A DNA stretch of 64,000 bases from Bradyrhizobium sp. 21 (GCF_023073335.1 NZ_JADPJG010000015.1:339200-403199); one strand, 5' to 3'. Positions 8,145 through 16,939 are shown, counted from the first letter of the stretch. Numbers and translations are program-made. Notes: generated by a model from the sequence alone, not told the origin.

Positions 8145-9226
8145 TGGCCATGCCCTTGGAATCTCCGATCAGCTTCACCAATGTCGGCCGGATCAGATGG
8201 TGGCAGCGCGGCATCTTCGCGTCGCAGACCGGCTATGTCCTGCTCGCGCTGGCGGTGCTGCTGGTGGTCATGCATTTCGCCAGCCCCTACTTCTTCACCG
8301 AAGGCAACATGCAGAATGTGGCGAAGAATTTCTCCTTCATCGCCATCGCCACCCTCGGCGTCACCTTCGTGATCATCACCGGCGGCATCGACCTGTCGGT
8401 CGGCTCGATGATGTGCTTCTCCGCCATGATCACCTCGATGGTGATGACCGAGCTGTCGGCGCCCGGCTCGCCCGCGGGCTCCCTGTTCGTGCACATGGCG
8501 GCCGACGGCAAGACCGTGCTCGCCAATGTCCCCGGCCTGATCCTGCTGGTCTCGCTCCTCGCCGGCCTCGGCGTGGCACTGCTCGCCGGCCTCGTCAACG
8601 GCTTCTGCATCGCGGTGCTCGGCCTGTCGCCCTTCGTCACCACGCTCGGCATGCTCTCGATCGTGCGCGGGCTCGGCTATGTCGTCTCCAACGGGCGCGG
8701 CAGTTTCCCTGGTGGGCCGGATGCGGATTATTTCTACGCACTTACCTCGGGTGACGTGCTCGGCGTGCCCGTGCCCTTCATCTACCTCGTGGTCCTCGCG
8801 GTGGCGATGGCCGTGATGCTGCACCACAGCGCGTTCGGCCGCCACGTGTTCGCGCTCGGCGGCAACGAGAAGGCGGCCGAGCTCACCGGCATCCCGGTGG
8901 TACGGGTGAAGATCGAGGTCTACGTGATCTGCGCGCTCGCCGCAGGGCTCCAGGGCATCATCATCTCCGGCTGGCTCGGATCGGCGCCCGCCAACATGGC
9001 GACGTCCTACGAGCTCAACGTGATCGCGGCTGCGGTCATCGGCGGTGCCAATTTGGCCGGCGGCATCGGCGGTCCGCTCGGGGCTATCGTCGGCTGCGTG
9101 CTGCTGGAAGTGATCCGCAACGGCCTCGTGCTGGCCCAGGTCAGCTCCTATTGGCAGCAGACCCTTGTGGGCGTGATCATCATTCTGGCCGTGCTGGTCG
9201 ACCGCATCCGCTCGCGGATGATTTGA
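8144..9226 (+). CDS. Sugar ABC transporter permease (RbsC/FrcB type)
   Basis: 360-aa inner-membrane permease with about ten hydrophobic segments, of the ribose/xylose permease family. Family blocks include TLGVTFVIITGGIDLSVG in the first third, LSPFVTTLGMLSIVRGLGY, and the C-terminal AAAVIGGANLAGGIGG that contacts the ATPase. ATG at 8144 overlaps the last base of the ATPase stop codon, so the genes are translationally coupled. Works as a dimer with the ATPase before it and the binding protein after it. Confidence 0.93.
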   Translation: MAMPLESPISFTNVGRIRWWQRGIFASQTGYVLLALAVLLVVMHFASPYFFTEGNMQNVAKNFSFIAIATLGVTFVIITGGIDLSVGSMMCFSAMITSMVMTELSAPGSPAGSLFVHMAADGKTVLANVPGLILLVSLLAGLGVALLAGLVNGFCIAVLGLSPFVTTLGMLSIVRGLGYVVSNGRGSFPGGPDADYFYALTSGDVLGVPVPFIYLVVLAVAMAVMLHHSAFGRHVFALGGNEKAAELTGIPVVRVKIEVYVICALAAGLQGIIISGWLGSAPANMATSYELNVIAAAVIGGANLAGGIGGPLGAIVGCVLLEVIRNGLVLAQVSSYWQQTLVGVIIILAVLVDRIRSRMI

Positions 9227-9234
9227 GGTGACGT

Positions 9235-9280
9235 CGTTCCGGGAGGGCAACGAAAATGTCGCCTGTCCGCTTCCCGGACG
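9235..9280 (+). other. Intercistronic hairpin before the binding-protein gene
   Basis: CGTTCCGGGA near 9235-9244 can pair with TTCCCGGACG at 9271-9280 with a single bulge, forming a stem of about nine pairs between the permease and the binding-protein genes. Such hairpins in ABC operons often stabilise the binding-protein part of the message. Function is inferred. Confidence 0.4.
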
Positions 9281-9320
9281 TTTCAAAGAGGATGGGCGCC
9301 AGAGAAGGGTGGAGGAGACG

Positions 9321-10253
9321 ATGAGGAAACTTCTTCTTGCCGGCATCGCGGTGGCGATGATGGCGACGCCGGCGTTTGCCGCGAACTACCGTTTCGTGAT
9401 CGTGCCCAAGGCGATGAACAATCCGTTCTTCGACTTCGCGCGCGACGGCTGCCTGAAGCGTGCCAAGGAGCTCGGCAATATCGAGTGCATCTACAAGGGT
9501 CCGGTCGAGCACGAGCCGGCGACGCAGGCGCAGATCATCCAGGACTTCGTCACCCAGAAGGTCGACGGCCTCGCGATATCGGTCGCGGACGTCGCGGCCA
9601 TGACCAAGACAATCGAGGCGGCGACCGCAGCCGGCATCCCCGTCATCACCTTCGATGCCGATGCACCCGGCTCCAAGCGGATCGCCTATATCGGCACCAA
9701 CAACAAGGAGTTCGGCGTCGCGCTCGGCAAGCAGCTCGTGAAGATGCGGCCCGACGGCGGCAAATACGCCATGGTCTCGGGCGGTCCCGGTGCCAAGAAC
9801 CTGGCCGAGCGCGTCGACGGCGTGCGCGAGGCGCTGAAGGGTTCGAAATGGACCGAGGTCGCGGGCTCGCCGACGTTCTGCAACGACGATCCCGCGCTGG
9901 CGGTCCAGCAGATGACCGACATGCGCACCGCAACGCCCGACCTCGCGGCCATTGTTCCCATCGGCGGCTGGCCGATGTTTGCCCCCGAAGGCTTCAAGGC
10001 CTTTGCCTCGAGGAGCAAGAAGGACATCGATTCCGGAAAGTTCACGCTGGTCGTCGCCGATACGCTCAAGATGCAGCTCGAGCTGCTGCGCGACGGTTAT
10101 GCCAACGCGCTGGTCGGCCAGCGTCCGTTCGAGATGGGCGAGAAGGCGATGGACACGCTGCTTGCCATCAAGAAGGGCGAGAAGGTGCCTGAGATCGTCT
10201 ACACCGGCCTCGATCTCGTGACCAAGGACAACGTTGCGCAGATGTTGAAGTAG
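9321..10253 (+). CDS. Periplasmic sugar-binding protein (Peripla_BP_4)
   Basis: 310-aa secreted binding protein that delivers the sugar to the permease. It opens with a Sec signal peptide (MRKLLLAGIAVAMMATPAFA, cleavage after about residue 20). The mature part shows the RbsB-type fold: VPKAMNNPFFDFARDG at the start, QAQIIQDFVTQKVDGLAISV, and VITFDADAPGSKRIAYIGTN. The ATG at 9321 has GGAGGAGA upstream; longer in-frame starts from 9228 would hide the signal peptide. The exact pentose or hexose is not readable, but linkage to xylA-xylB suggests a pentose. Confidence 0.93.
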   Translation: MRKLLLAGIAVAMMATPAFAANYRFVIVPKAMNNPFFDFARDGCLKRAKELGNIECIYKGPVEHEPATQAQIIQDFVTQKVDGLAISVADVAAMTKTIEAATAAGIPVITFDADAPGSKRIAYIGTNNKEFGVALGKQLVKMRPDGGKYAMVSGGPGAKNLAERVDGVREALKGSKWTEVAGSPTFCNDDPALAVQQMTDMRTATPDLAAIVPIGGWPMFAPEGFKAFASRSKKDIDSGKFTLVVADTLKMQLELLRDGYANALVGQRPFEMGEKAMDTLLAIKKGEKVPEIVYTGLDLVTKDNVAQMLK

Positions 10254-10283
10254 GAGCGTCCCCAGCCCCGCGCTCCTGCGGTC

Positions 10284-10316
10284 CTCTCCCGCTTGCGGCT
10301 TTCGCAAGCGGGAGAG
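10284..10316. repeat. Perfect 14-bp stem hairpin after the binding-protein gene
   Basis: CTCTCCCGCTTGCG (10284-10297) and CGCAAGCGGGAGAG (10303-10316) form a perfect inverted repeat with a 5-base loop. It has no T-run, so it is not a classic terminator; it is the core sequence of the longer fold-back repeats at 24986, 30194 and 42238. Confidence 0.75.
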
Positions 10317-10387
10317 ATGATTTTGGCTGTTGCAAGCGAGACTTGCGGAAGCGAGACTTCCAAAAAGACTGTTGGAAGGCAATGGGA

Positions 10388-11365
10388 ATGAAACGCTCGC
10401 GGCTCGGCCCTCTCGACGTTACCTCACTGGGCCTCGGTTCCGCCCCGCTCGGCGGATTGTTTACCCCCGTCAGCGATGCCGACGCGGAAGCCACCATCGC
10501 CAGCGCCTGGTCGCTCGGAATCCGCTTCTTCGACACCGCGCCGCTCTACGGCTTTGGCCTCGCGGAACGGCGGCTGGGCGCATTCCTGCGGCAACGTCCG
10601 CGTGACTCCTACGCCATCTCGACCAAGGTCGGCCGTCTGCTGCGCGCGCCCGATGGCGCTGCCGCCGAGGACGAGCACTACAAGGGCGCGCCGCGCGAGC
10701 GGCCGATGTTCGACTTCTCCTATGACGGCGTGATGCGTTCGGTGGAGGAGAGCCTGGCGCGCCTTGGGCTCGACCGCGTCGATGTCCTGCTGGTGCATGA
10801 TCCAGACGATCACTATGACGAAGCCGTCGCCGGCGCCTTCCGCGCGCTCCGGCGTCTGCGCGACGACGGCACGGTCAAGGCGATAGGCGCCGGCATGAAC
10901 CAGTCGGAAATGCTGGTTCGTTTTGCGCAAGCCGTGCCGGTCGATTGCTTCCTGCTCGCCGGCCGCTACACGCTGCTCGACCAGGGCGCGCTGGATGCGC
11001 TGTTTCCGGTCTGCCGGGAGAGGGGCATCGGCATCCTGCTCGGCGGCATCTACAACAGCGGAATTTTGGCCAATCCGCACACGGGCGCGAAGTTCGATTA
11101 TCAGGACGCCGATGCGGCACTCGTCGACCGCGCGCTCGCGCTCGACGAGCTCTGCCGCAAGCACGGTACCGAGCTGAAGGCCGCAGCGCTGCAGTTCTGC
11201 ATGGCCCATCCGGCCGTCACTGTCGCCGTGATGGGCGCGCGCAACGCCACGGAAGTTGCCGACAACATCGCGATGTCGGAGATGGCGGTGCCGGCGGCGT
11301 TCTGGCAGGAGCTGCGTGCGCGAAATCTGGTCGATGCGCGTGCGCCATTGCCGGGCGGAGCGTAA
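10388..11365 (+). CDS. Aldo/keto reductase (aldose / L-fucose dehydrogenase type)
   Basis: 325-aa NAD(P)-dependent oxidoreductase of the AKR barrel family. The catalytic tetrad is visible: Asp49 and Tyr54 in FFDTAPLYGFG, Lys80 in ISTKVG, His137 in LLVHDPDD. The second ATG (10388) is chosen because GGAAGG lies 8 bases before it. Close relatives are annotated D-threo-aldose / L-fucose or pyridoxal dehydrogenases that oxidise an aldose to its lactone. The next gene, 3 bases on, is a lactone hydrolase of the fuconolactonase family, which supports oxidation of a sugar at C1 as the role. Confidence 0.88.
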   Translation: MKRSRLGPLDVTSLGLGSAPLGGLFTPVSDADAEATIASAWSLGIRFFDTAPLYGFGLAERRLGAFLRQRPRDSYAISTKVGRLLRAPDGAAAEDEHYKGAPRERPMFDFSYDGVMRSVEESLARLGLDRVDVLLVHDPDDHYDEAVAGAFRALRRLRDDGTVKAIGAGMNQSEMLVRFAQAVPVDCFLLAGRYTLLDQGALDALFPVCRERGIGILLGGIYNSGILANPHTGAKFDYQDADAALVDRALALDELCRKHGTELKAAALQFCMAHPAVTVAVMGARNATEVADNIAMSEMAVPAAFWQELRARNLVDARAPLPGGA

Positions 11366-11368
11366 GGC

Positions 11369-12217
11369 ATGGTCATCGACGCCCATCAGCATTTCTGGGA
11401 CCCGGCGCGCGCCGATTATCCCTGGATGGACGCGCCCGAACTTGCGCCGCTCCGCCGCGCTTTCGGTCCAGCCGATCTTGCACCGCTCTTGAAAGCGAAC
11501 GGCGTCGACGCGAGCATCGTCGTGCAATGCCGCTCTGCGCTGGAAGAGACCGAGGAGTTTTTGCGGATCGCGCACGAAAACCCATTTGTCGTTGGCGTCG
11601 TCGGCTGGGCCGATCTGACCGACGCTGCACTTGGCGACACGCTGAACCGGCTGCGCGCTAAGCCCGGCGGCGACAAGCTGGTCGGCATCCGCCACCAGGT
11701 CCATGACGAGGCCGACCCGGATTGGTTGCTGCGCGAGGACGTCCAGCGTGGCCTCACGGCATTGTTCGCGCACGATCTCGCCTACGATTTCCTCGTCCGC
11801 AGCCGAGAGCTGCCGGCCGCGATCGCAACCGCGCGGGCCTTCCCGCAGGCGCGCTTCGTGCTCGACCACGCCGCGAAGCCGCCGATCGCAGATGGCGGCA
11901 GCAACGAATGGTCCGATCGCATTGCTGCGCTCGCCGCGTGCGGCAACGTCTGGTGCAAGATCTCGGGGCTGGCGACGGAAGCGGTGTGGAGCGATTGGGA
12001 TACGGAAAGGCTGTTTCCGTTCGTCGCGCACGCCGCGCGATGCTTTGGTGAGGATCGATTGATCTTCGGCTCGGACTGGCCGGTGTGTCTGCTCGCCGGG
12101 AGTTACGGGGAGATCAAGGGGGCGCTGGAGGCGTGTTTGGTGCGGCTCGGCGCGAATGTGCGGGAGGAGGCGTTTGGTCTGAATGCGAAGGCTGCGTATC
12201 GATTGCCAACTGCCTAA
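11369..12217 (+). CDS. Amidohydrolase, L-fuconolactonase family
   Basis: 282-aa TIM-barrel metal hydrolase (amidohydrolase 2, COG3618). The N-terminal metal motif MVIDAHQHFWDP (His6, His8) is diagnostic of this family; FVLDHAAKPPI supplies a barrel histidine and LIFGSDWPVC the conserved Asp near the C-terminus. Known members hydrolyse L-fucono-, L-rhamnono- or galactaro-lactones. It sits 3 bases after the aldose dehydrogenase gene, giving a dehydrogenase plus lactonase pair. No sugar-acid dehydratase follows, so the pathway is incomplete within this window. Confidence 0.9.
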   Translation: MVIDAHQHFWDPARADYPWMDAPELAPLRRAFGPADLAPLLKANGVDASIVVQCRSALEETEEFLRIAHENPFVVGVVGWADLTDAALGDTLNRLRAKPGGDKLVGIRHQVHDEADPDWLLREDVQRGLTALFAHDLAYDFLVRSRELPAAIATARAFPQARFVLDHAAKPPIADGGSNEWSDRIAALAACGNVWCKISGLATEAVWSDWDTERLFPFVAHAARCFGEDRLIFGSDWPVCLLAGSYGEIKGALEACLVRLGANVREEAFGLNAKAAYRLPTA

Positions 12218-12242
12218 GCAACGCTCGCCCCAAACCCCAGGT

Positions 12243-12287
12243 GTCGTCCCGGCCTAGTGCGCAATTGCGCACGGGGGCCGGGACGAC
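12243..12287. repeat. Short fold-back repeat of the GTCGTCCCGGCC family
   Basis: GTCGTCCCGGCC and GGCCGGGACGAC face each other around the perfect 16-base palindrome GTGCGCAATTGCGCAC (12257-12272). The outer arms match those of the longer copies at 20492, 36365 and 38353. It lies in the gap between two convergent genes. Confidence 0.8.
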
Positions 12288-12317
12288 GACCGCGCGTGAG
12301 GGCGCGCGCTCGCCCCC

Positions 12318-12683
12318 TCACGCGCTCGCGGGCACCTGATCCAGAAATCCCGTCACGCTCCTGATGCGGCCGTCCTTCAGCACGGCAAAATCCGTCCCCT
12401 TGATCGGACTGTCGACACCATCGGGACCGAGGCCCCAGCTGAAACGGACATGGTCGCCGTAGCCGTTGGGCTCGCCGATCAGCTTGAACTGGAAGTCCGG
12501 AAAGCGCTGCTGCACGCCGGCGATCAGCGCGTCGACGCCGTCATGGCCGTCGCCCTTCATCAGGGGATCGACATAGCTCGCATCCAACGTCCAGGTCTCG
12601 CTGAGCAGTTCGCGACGGCGGCCGGTGGCGCGCTCGTTCCAGAGATCGATGTAGCGGCGGGCGACGGTGATGGGGTCGGTCAT
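12318..12683 (-). CDS. Nuclear transport factor 2 / SnoaL-like protein
   Basis: 121-aa single-domain protein with the cone-shaped NTF2-like fold: an N-terminal helix ITVARRYIDLWNE, DASYVDPL, and the late strands DFAVLKDGRIRSVTGFLD. A good ribosome site (AAGGAG) precedes the ATG at 12683. This fold serves as isomerase, hydrolase or simple binding protein, so no reaction can be assigned. It stands alone between a repeat and a RidA gene on the same strand. Confidence 0.82.
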   Translation of the reverse strand: MTDPITVARRYIDLWNERATGRRRELLSETWTLDASYVDPLMKGDGHDGVDALIAGVQQRFPDFQFKLIGEPNGYGDHVRFSWGLGPDGVDSPIKGTDFAVLKDGRIRSVTGFLDQVPASA

Positions 12684-12794
12684 GGGGTGCTCCTTCGATG
12701 GCGCCGTGTTGTCCGGCTGACCTGACTATCGAAGGTTCACGCGCGCTGATCGATTACCTCGGAGGTCATCAACGCGCGTGAATTTCTTGCGAAT

Positions 12795-13145
12795 TTATTT
12801 CGCCGCGGTGACCATGATCTCGACGGTGTATTGCGCCGCTGCGAGCTTGGCTTCGACGGTGGCGCGCGCCGGGGTGTTGCCGGGCGAGACCCAGGCGTCC
12901 CACACCGCGTTCATCTCGCCGAACGTCTTCATGTCGGTGATGTAGATCGTGGCCGAGAGCAGTTTCGACTTGTCGGTGCCGGCCTTGGCGAGATGGCTGT
13001 CGATGGTCGCCAGGATGTCCTGGGTCTGCTTGGTCACGCTTTCGCCGGCGGCGTTGTTGGCGACGACACCGGCGAGATAGACGGTGTTGCCGTGCACGAC
13101 GACCTGGCTCATGCGCGGGCCGGTTTCAAGACGCTGAATGCTCAT
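12795..13145 (-). CDS. RidA family protein
   Basis: 116-aa member of the YjgF/YER057c/UK114 family, which hydrolyses reactive enamine or imine intermediates made by PLP enzymes. The start at 13145 (MSIQRLETGP) is set by AGGAGA upstream; longer in-frame starts are not supported. Family blocks are VYLAGVVANN, TQDILATIDSHLAKAG and NTPARATVEAKLA, whose arginine binds the substrate carboxylate. The central DILATID segment and C-terminus fit the Rid subgroups close to RidA rather than the archetype, so the exact substrate is open. Confidence 0.9.
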   Translation of the reverse strand: MSIQRLETGPRMSQVVVHGNTVYLAGVVANNAAGESVTKQTQDILATIDSHLAKAGTDKSKLLSATIYITDMKTFGEMNAVWDAWVSPGNTPARATVEAKLAAAQYTVEIMVTAAK

Positions 13146-13257
13146 TGGGGATCTCCTTTGAATGGCGGCCCTGTCTAGCGTAGCGGCTTGCTCCGTGCCA
13201 CCCCAGGCACGCATGCACCGCCGTTGACGCATGCGTCACCGGCGGTGCATGCGCTCC

Positions 13258-14178
13258 TTACGGAAACTGACTGAAAAATGTCCAGATCGTCTCCGCGCCG
13301 TCGATATCGCCGTTCTGCGGTCCCAGCAGGCTGGTTGCAAGCTTTGGGAAGCGGGCGTCCGGAGCAAATCCCGGCGTGCGGTGGCCGCCCTGGTTGATGC
13401 GATAGAGTACGACGTCGTGGCCTTTGGGACAGCGCGAGGTGATCCGTGTGACCGTGGATTGGTCGGCGGGCGCCCGGTCAGGCATGTCAGTCACGCTGGC
13501 GTCGTCAGTCTCGCAGCCATTGAGCTTGCGCCAGAAGGCCAGCGTCTCCTCGGTCGACCAGAACCCGTCTGCGGCAAAATAGCTCGATCCGCGTCCACCC
13601 TCGTAGGGAATCAGCGGGTCGGCCGTGCCGTTCATGAGCAGCATCGGCAGCGGCCGTGACGGATGGCAGGTGACCGCGGCCTCATCGGTGAGATTCATGA
13701 TCACGCTCGCGCCCGCCGCAAACAGATCGGCGCGGGCGCAAACGAGCGTCATCGCCATCGCACCGCCATTGGAGATGCCGGCGACATAAACGCGCTTCGG
13801 ATCGGCCGTGCCGTCGGCCACCAGCTTTGTGATGAGCTCTGCGATAAACGCGACGTCATCGGTGCCAACGGGTGGTCCACGCAGCTCAGGTCCCGCCTTG
13901 GTCCTCGCATCGGCCCAGGCGTGGTTGAGGCCATCCGGAAAGACCACGGCAAAGCCTTCGCGCTTTGCGACCTGCGGCCACGCCGTCCGCGCAATCATGT
14001 CGGCACCGCGCTGGGTCTTGCCATGCAGCACGACCACGAGCGGCACGAGCCGCTTCGCCGGCAGTTGCGCGGTGTAGGACCGCTTCACGCCGTCGACGTC
14101 GACCGAGTCGGCGGACGCAGCCGAGGCTGCGGCCGATGCCGCAACCAACGCCGCGATGCGCATCCACCGCCGCCGCAT
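13258..14178 (-). CDS. Secreted PHB depolymerase / feruloyl esterase family hydrolase
   Basis: 306-aa alpha/beta hydrolase with an N-terminal signal peptide (hydrophobic residues 7-24, cleavage near AASA-DS). The nucleophile elbow GISNGG places the catalytic serine at 136; NGTADPLIPYEGG supplies the acid and QGGHRTPG the histidine. LVVVLHGKTQRGADM carries the oxyanion strand. Members of this LpqC-like family cleave polyhydroxybutyrate oligomers or plant feruloyl esters outside the cytoplasm. It follows the FAD dehydrogenase gene by 3 bases on the same strand, so the two are co-transcribed. Confidence 0.88.
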   Translation of the reverse strand: MRRRWMRIAALVAASAAASAASADSVDVDGVKRSYTAQLPAKRLVPLVVVLHGKTQRGADMIARTAWPQVAKREGFAVVFPDGLNHAWADARTKAGPELRGPPVGTDDVAFIAELITKLVADGTADPKRVYVAGISNGGAMAMTLVCARADLFAAGASVIMNLTDEAAVTCHPSRPLPMLLMNGTADPLIPYEGGRGSSYFAADGFWSTEETLAFWRKLNGCETDDASVTDMPDRAPADQSTVTRITSRCPKGHDVVLYRINQGGHRTPGFAPDARFPKLATSLLGPQNGDIDGAETIWTFFSQFP

Positions 14179-14181
14179 GGT

Positions 14182-15840
14182 CTAGCCCACCGCCTTCGCC
14201 GCGGCGCGGCCCGCATTGCGGCCCGAGAACAGGCAGCCGCCGAGGAAGGTGCCTTCCAGCGAGCGATAGCCGTGCACGCCGCCGCCGCCGAAGCCGGCGG
14301 CTTCGCCGACCGCATAGAGGCCGGGAATGACGCTGCCCTCCGCGCCGAACACGCGCGAGTTCAGATCGGTCTCGAAACCGCCCAGCGTCTTGCGGGTAAG
14401 GATGTTGAGCTTGACCGCGATCAGCGGCCCCTGCGCGGGATCGAGGATGCGGTGCGGGGAGGCGGTGCGGATCAGCCTGTCGCCGATATAGCGCCGCGCA
14501 TTGTGGATGTTCATCACCTGCGCGTCCTTGACGTAAGGGTTGGCGATCTCGCGGTCGCGCGCCTCGATCTGCATCCTGATGTGCTCGAGCTTGAGGAGGT
14601 CGCTGCCGGCAAGCTTGTTCATGGCGGCGACGAGATCCTCGATCTTGTCGCGCACGATGAAGTCGACACCGTGGCTTTTGAACGCTTCCACCGGCGCCGG
14701 CGCGCCCTTGTTGATGGCGCGGCGCAAGGTCATGCGCCAGCTCTTGCCGGTGAGGTCGGGGTTCTGCTCCGATCCCGACAGCGCAAACTCCTTCTTGATG
14801 ATGCTCTGGGTGAGGATGAACCAGGAATGATCATACCCCGTGGACACGATGTATTGGAGCTGGCCGAGCGTGTCGGAGCCGGGGAAGAGCGGAGCCGGCA
14901 ATCGCGTGCCCGTGGCGTCGAACCACATCGAGGAGGGGCCGGGCAGGATGCGGATGCCATGGCGCGGCCAGATCGGTGACCAGTTCTGGATGCCTTCGAC
15001 ATAATGCCACATGCGGTCGCGGTTGATCAGCCGCGCGCCAGTCTTCTCGGTGATGCCGATCATGCGGCCGTCGACATGCTCGGGCACGCCGGAGATCATG
15101 AATTTCGGCGGCGCACCGAGCCGCTTCGGCCAGTTCTGCCGCACCAGCTCGTGATTGCCGCCGATGCCGCCGGACGCCACGATCACGGCCGGCGCCTTCA
15201 GCGCAAACTCGCCGACGACGTTGCGCGACGAGCTCTTGCCGCGCTCGACATTGTCGGCGGCGAGAATGACGCCGCTGACGCCGTCCACCGTGCCATTGGT
15301 GATCGACAGCGCGTCGACACGATGGCGGAACCTGAAGCTCAGCCGGCCGCTCTTCATCGCCTCGCGCGCGCGGCGCTCGAACGGCTCGACGATGCCGGGC
15401 CCGGTGCCCCAGGTGACATGAAAGCGCGGCACCGAATTGCCGTGGCCCATCGCGTCATAGCCGCCGCGCTCGGCCCATCCGACCACGGGAAAGATGCGAT
15501 GGCCCATCGCGCGCAGCCAGTCGCGCTTCTCGCCCGCCGCGAATGCCACATAGGCCTCGGCCCATTGACGCGGCCAGAAATCCTCGTCGCGGTCGAAGCC
15601 GGCGGTGCCGAGCCAGTCCTGCATCGCAAGCTCGAAGCAGTCCTTGATGCCGAGCCGGCGCTGCTCCGGCGAATCGACCAGGAATAATCCGCCGAACGAC
15701 CAGAACGCCTGGCCGCCGAGCGACTGCTCACCTTCCTGATCGACCACGAGCACGCGCTTGCCCGCGTCCGCGATCTCGGTCGCGGCCACGAGGCCCGATA
15801 GGCCTGCGCCGACAACAATGACGTCCGCCTGCTCAGTCAT
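14182..15840 (-). CDS. FAD-dependent dehydrogenase (3-ketosteroid/fumarate reductase-like)
   Basis: 552-aa flavoprotein of the FAD_binding_2 family. The dinucleotide motif VIVVGAGLSGLVAA lies at residues 7-20, and the C-terminal FAD block GLYAVGEAAGFGGGGVHG is followed by SLEGTFLGGCLFSGRNAG. The ATG at 15840 (MTEQADVI) has a G-rich ribosome site GGGGGGA; the longer in-frame start at 15885 would add 15 unneeded residues. The family (COG3573) contains ketosteroid dehydrogenase-like enzymes of uncertain substrate. First gene of a two-gene unit with the secreted esterase. Confidence 0.9.
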   Translation of the reverse strand: MTEQADVIVVGAGLSGLVAATEIADAGKRVLVVDQEGEQSLGGQAFWSFGGLFLVDSPEQRRLGIKDCFELAMQDWLGTAGFDRDEDFWPRQWAEAYVAFAAGEKRDWLRAMGHRIFPVVGWAERGGYDAMGHGNSVPRFHVTWGTGPGIVEPFERRAREAMKSGRLSFRFRHRVDALSITNGTVDGVSGVILAADNVERGKSSSRNVVGEFALKAPAVIVASGGIGGNHELVRQNWPKRLGAPPKFMISGVPEHVDGRMIGITEKTGARLINRDRMWHYVEGIQNWSPIWPRHGIRILPGPSSMWFDATGTRLPAPLFPGSDTLGQLQYIVSTGYDHSWFILTQSIIKKEFALSGSEQNPDLTGKSWRMTLRRAINKGAPAPVEAFKSHGVDFIVRDKIEDLVAAMNKLAGSDLLKLEHIRMQIEARDREIANPYVKDAQVMNIHNARRYIGDRLIRTASPHRILDPAQGPLIAVKLNILTRKTLGGFETDLNSRVFGAEGSVIPGLYAVGEAAGFGGGGVHGYRSLEGTFLGGCLFSGRNAGRAAAKAVG

Positions 15841-16091
15841 GAGTTCCCCCCTGTAGTTGCCCGGGATTGAAGCCAGCGGTTGCAACTGAGATCAAGGGCT
15901 TGGCGCATAAGAGTTCGTTAACTTGTTCCACTTTGGGATTGAAGCGGACCTGAGTGCAGCGCGGACGCAACACTGGATTTGAATTTGTTTTGAGCGAGCC
16001 GGCATGCCTAGACAAAACCTCGGTTACGACAGACGCTAGGCGTGCATCACCACCTGACACACAGATTCGAATTCGACTGGGGCGGGGGATA

Positions 16092-16616
16092 ATGAAGGTT
16101 CTGACGGGGTTGCTCGCGGCGGTTGTCCTGATCGCGAGCATGGGGGCTTCTCAGGCGGTGGTCCGGATCGCGGATGACCGCGGCGGCCGGATCGGGACCT
16201 ATGTCGACAAATACCAGGACCTGCGCCAGTCCGGGGACACCGTCATCATCGACGGCCTCTGCGCCTCGGCCTGCACCATCGTCCTTGGCGCCATCCCACG
16301 CGACCGGATCTGCGTCACCTCGCATGCGACGCTGGGCTTCCACGCCGCCTGGGATTTCGGCAGCAACGGCCGCGCCGTCACCAATTCCGAAGCGACCCAG
16401 ATGCTCTATGCGATGTATCCCTCGCAGGTGAAGCGCTGGATCAACCAGCGCGGCGGCCTCACCCCGCATATGCTGTTCCTGAAGGGCAGGCAGCTCCAGG
16501 CCATGTACAAGCCCTGCTACCTGGACGCGCAGGCCTCCACCAACAAGCCCGCCGCGCCGCGCCCTTCCCCGAAAGCGGAAGAGCTGGAGTCCGCTCGGGG
16601 CCAGCTGCTTCACTGA
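16092..16616 (+). CDS. Secreted protein with ClpP/crotonase-like motifs
   Basis: 174-aa protein starting with a signal peptide (MKVLTGLLAAVVLIASMGASQA). After it, SGDTVIIDGLCASACTIVLGA resembles the strand-turn-helix that carries the nucleophile in ClpP-like proteases, with Ser59 in CASAC, and LGFHAAWD at 82-89 offers His84 at the expected spacing. Four cysteines (57, 61, 74 and KPC near 157) could form disulfides in the periplasm. The C-terminus is a proline/alanine-rich tail. The start at 16092 has GGGCGGGGGA upstream. Conserved as a hypothetical protein in related bacteria (COG3904-like by my reading); proteolytic activity is inference. Confidence 0.72.
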   Translation: MKVLTGLLAAVVLIASMGASQAVVRIADDRGGRIGTYVDKYQDLRQSGDTVIIDGLCASACTIVLGAIPRDRICVTSHATLGFHAAWDFGSNGRAVTNSEATQMLYAMYPSQVKRWINQRGGLTPHMLFLKGRQLQAMYKPCYLDAQASTNKPAAPRPSPKAEELESARGQLLH

Positions 16617-16744
16617 GACCGTCCAAGACTGATCTTTGGTCTGATCTTTGGTCCGCCCGCGGCGCTTGCCCGTCGGCGGGCTAAAGCCTATTTGAAAGCC
16701 AGGGAACCGGGGCCTTCGCCCCGAGCGTTGCCCCGATCGTTGTT

Positions 16745-16939
16745 ATGGCTCAACCGCTGCACACCACCCGTCCGTTACAGGACAATTCGCCCACTGCCGG
16801 CCGGACACCGTTTGTGCTGCTGTTCGCCGGTGCGGTGATGGGTGGCCTCGCCGTGATCGGCGCGCTGGCGCTGTGGTTCCATTACGGCACCCAGATGTTC
16901 TTCGAAATGATCAGGACCGGCTTTGCCGCCTGCTTCTGA
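16745..16939 (+). CDS. Small single-pass membrane protein
   Basis: 64-aa protein with one strong membrane segment (residues about 23-44, PFVLLFAGAVMGGLAVIGAL) and a short amphipathic end. Nothing identifies its function. It ends 24 bases before the SCO chaperone gene on the same strand, so it may be expressed with it and sit in the same membrane. No clear ribosome site precedes the ATG, which lowers confidence slightly. Confidence 0.6.
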   Translation: MAQPLHTTRPLQDNSPTAGRTPFVLLFAGAVMGGLAVIGALALWFHYGTQMFFEMIRTGFAACF

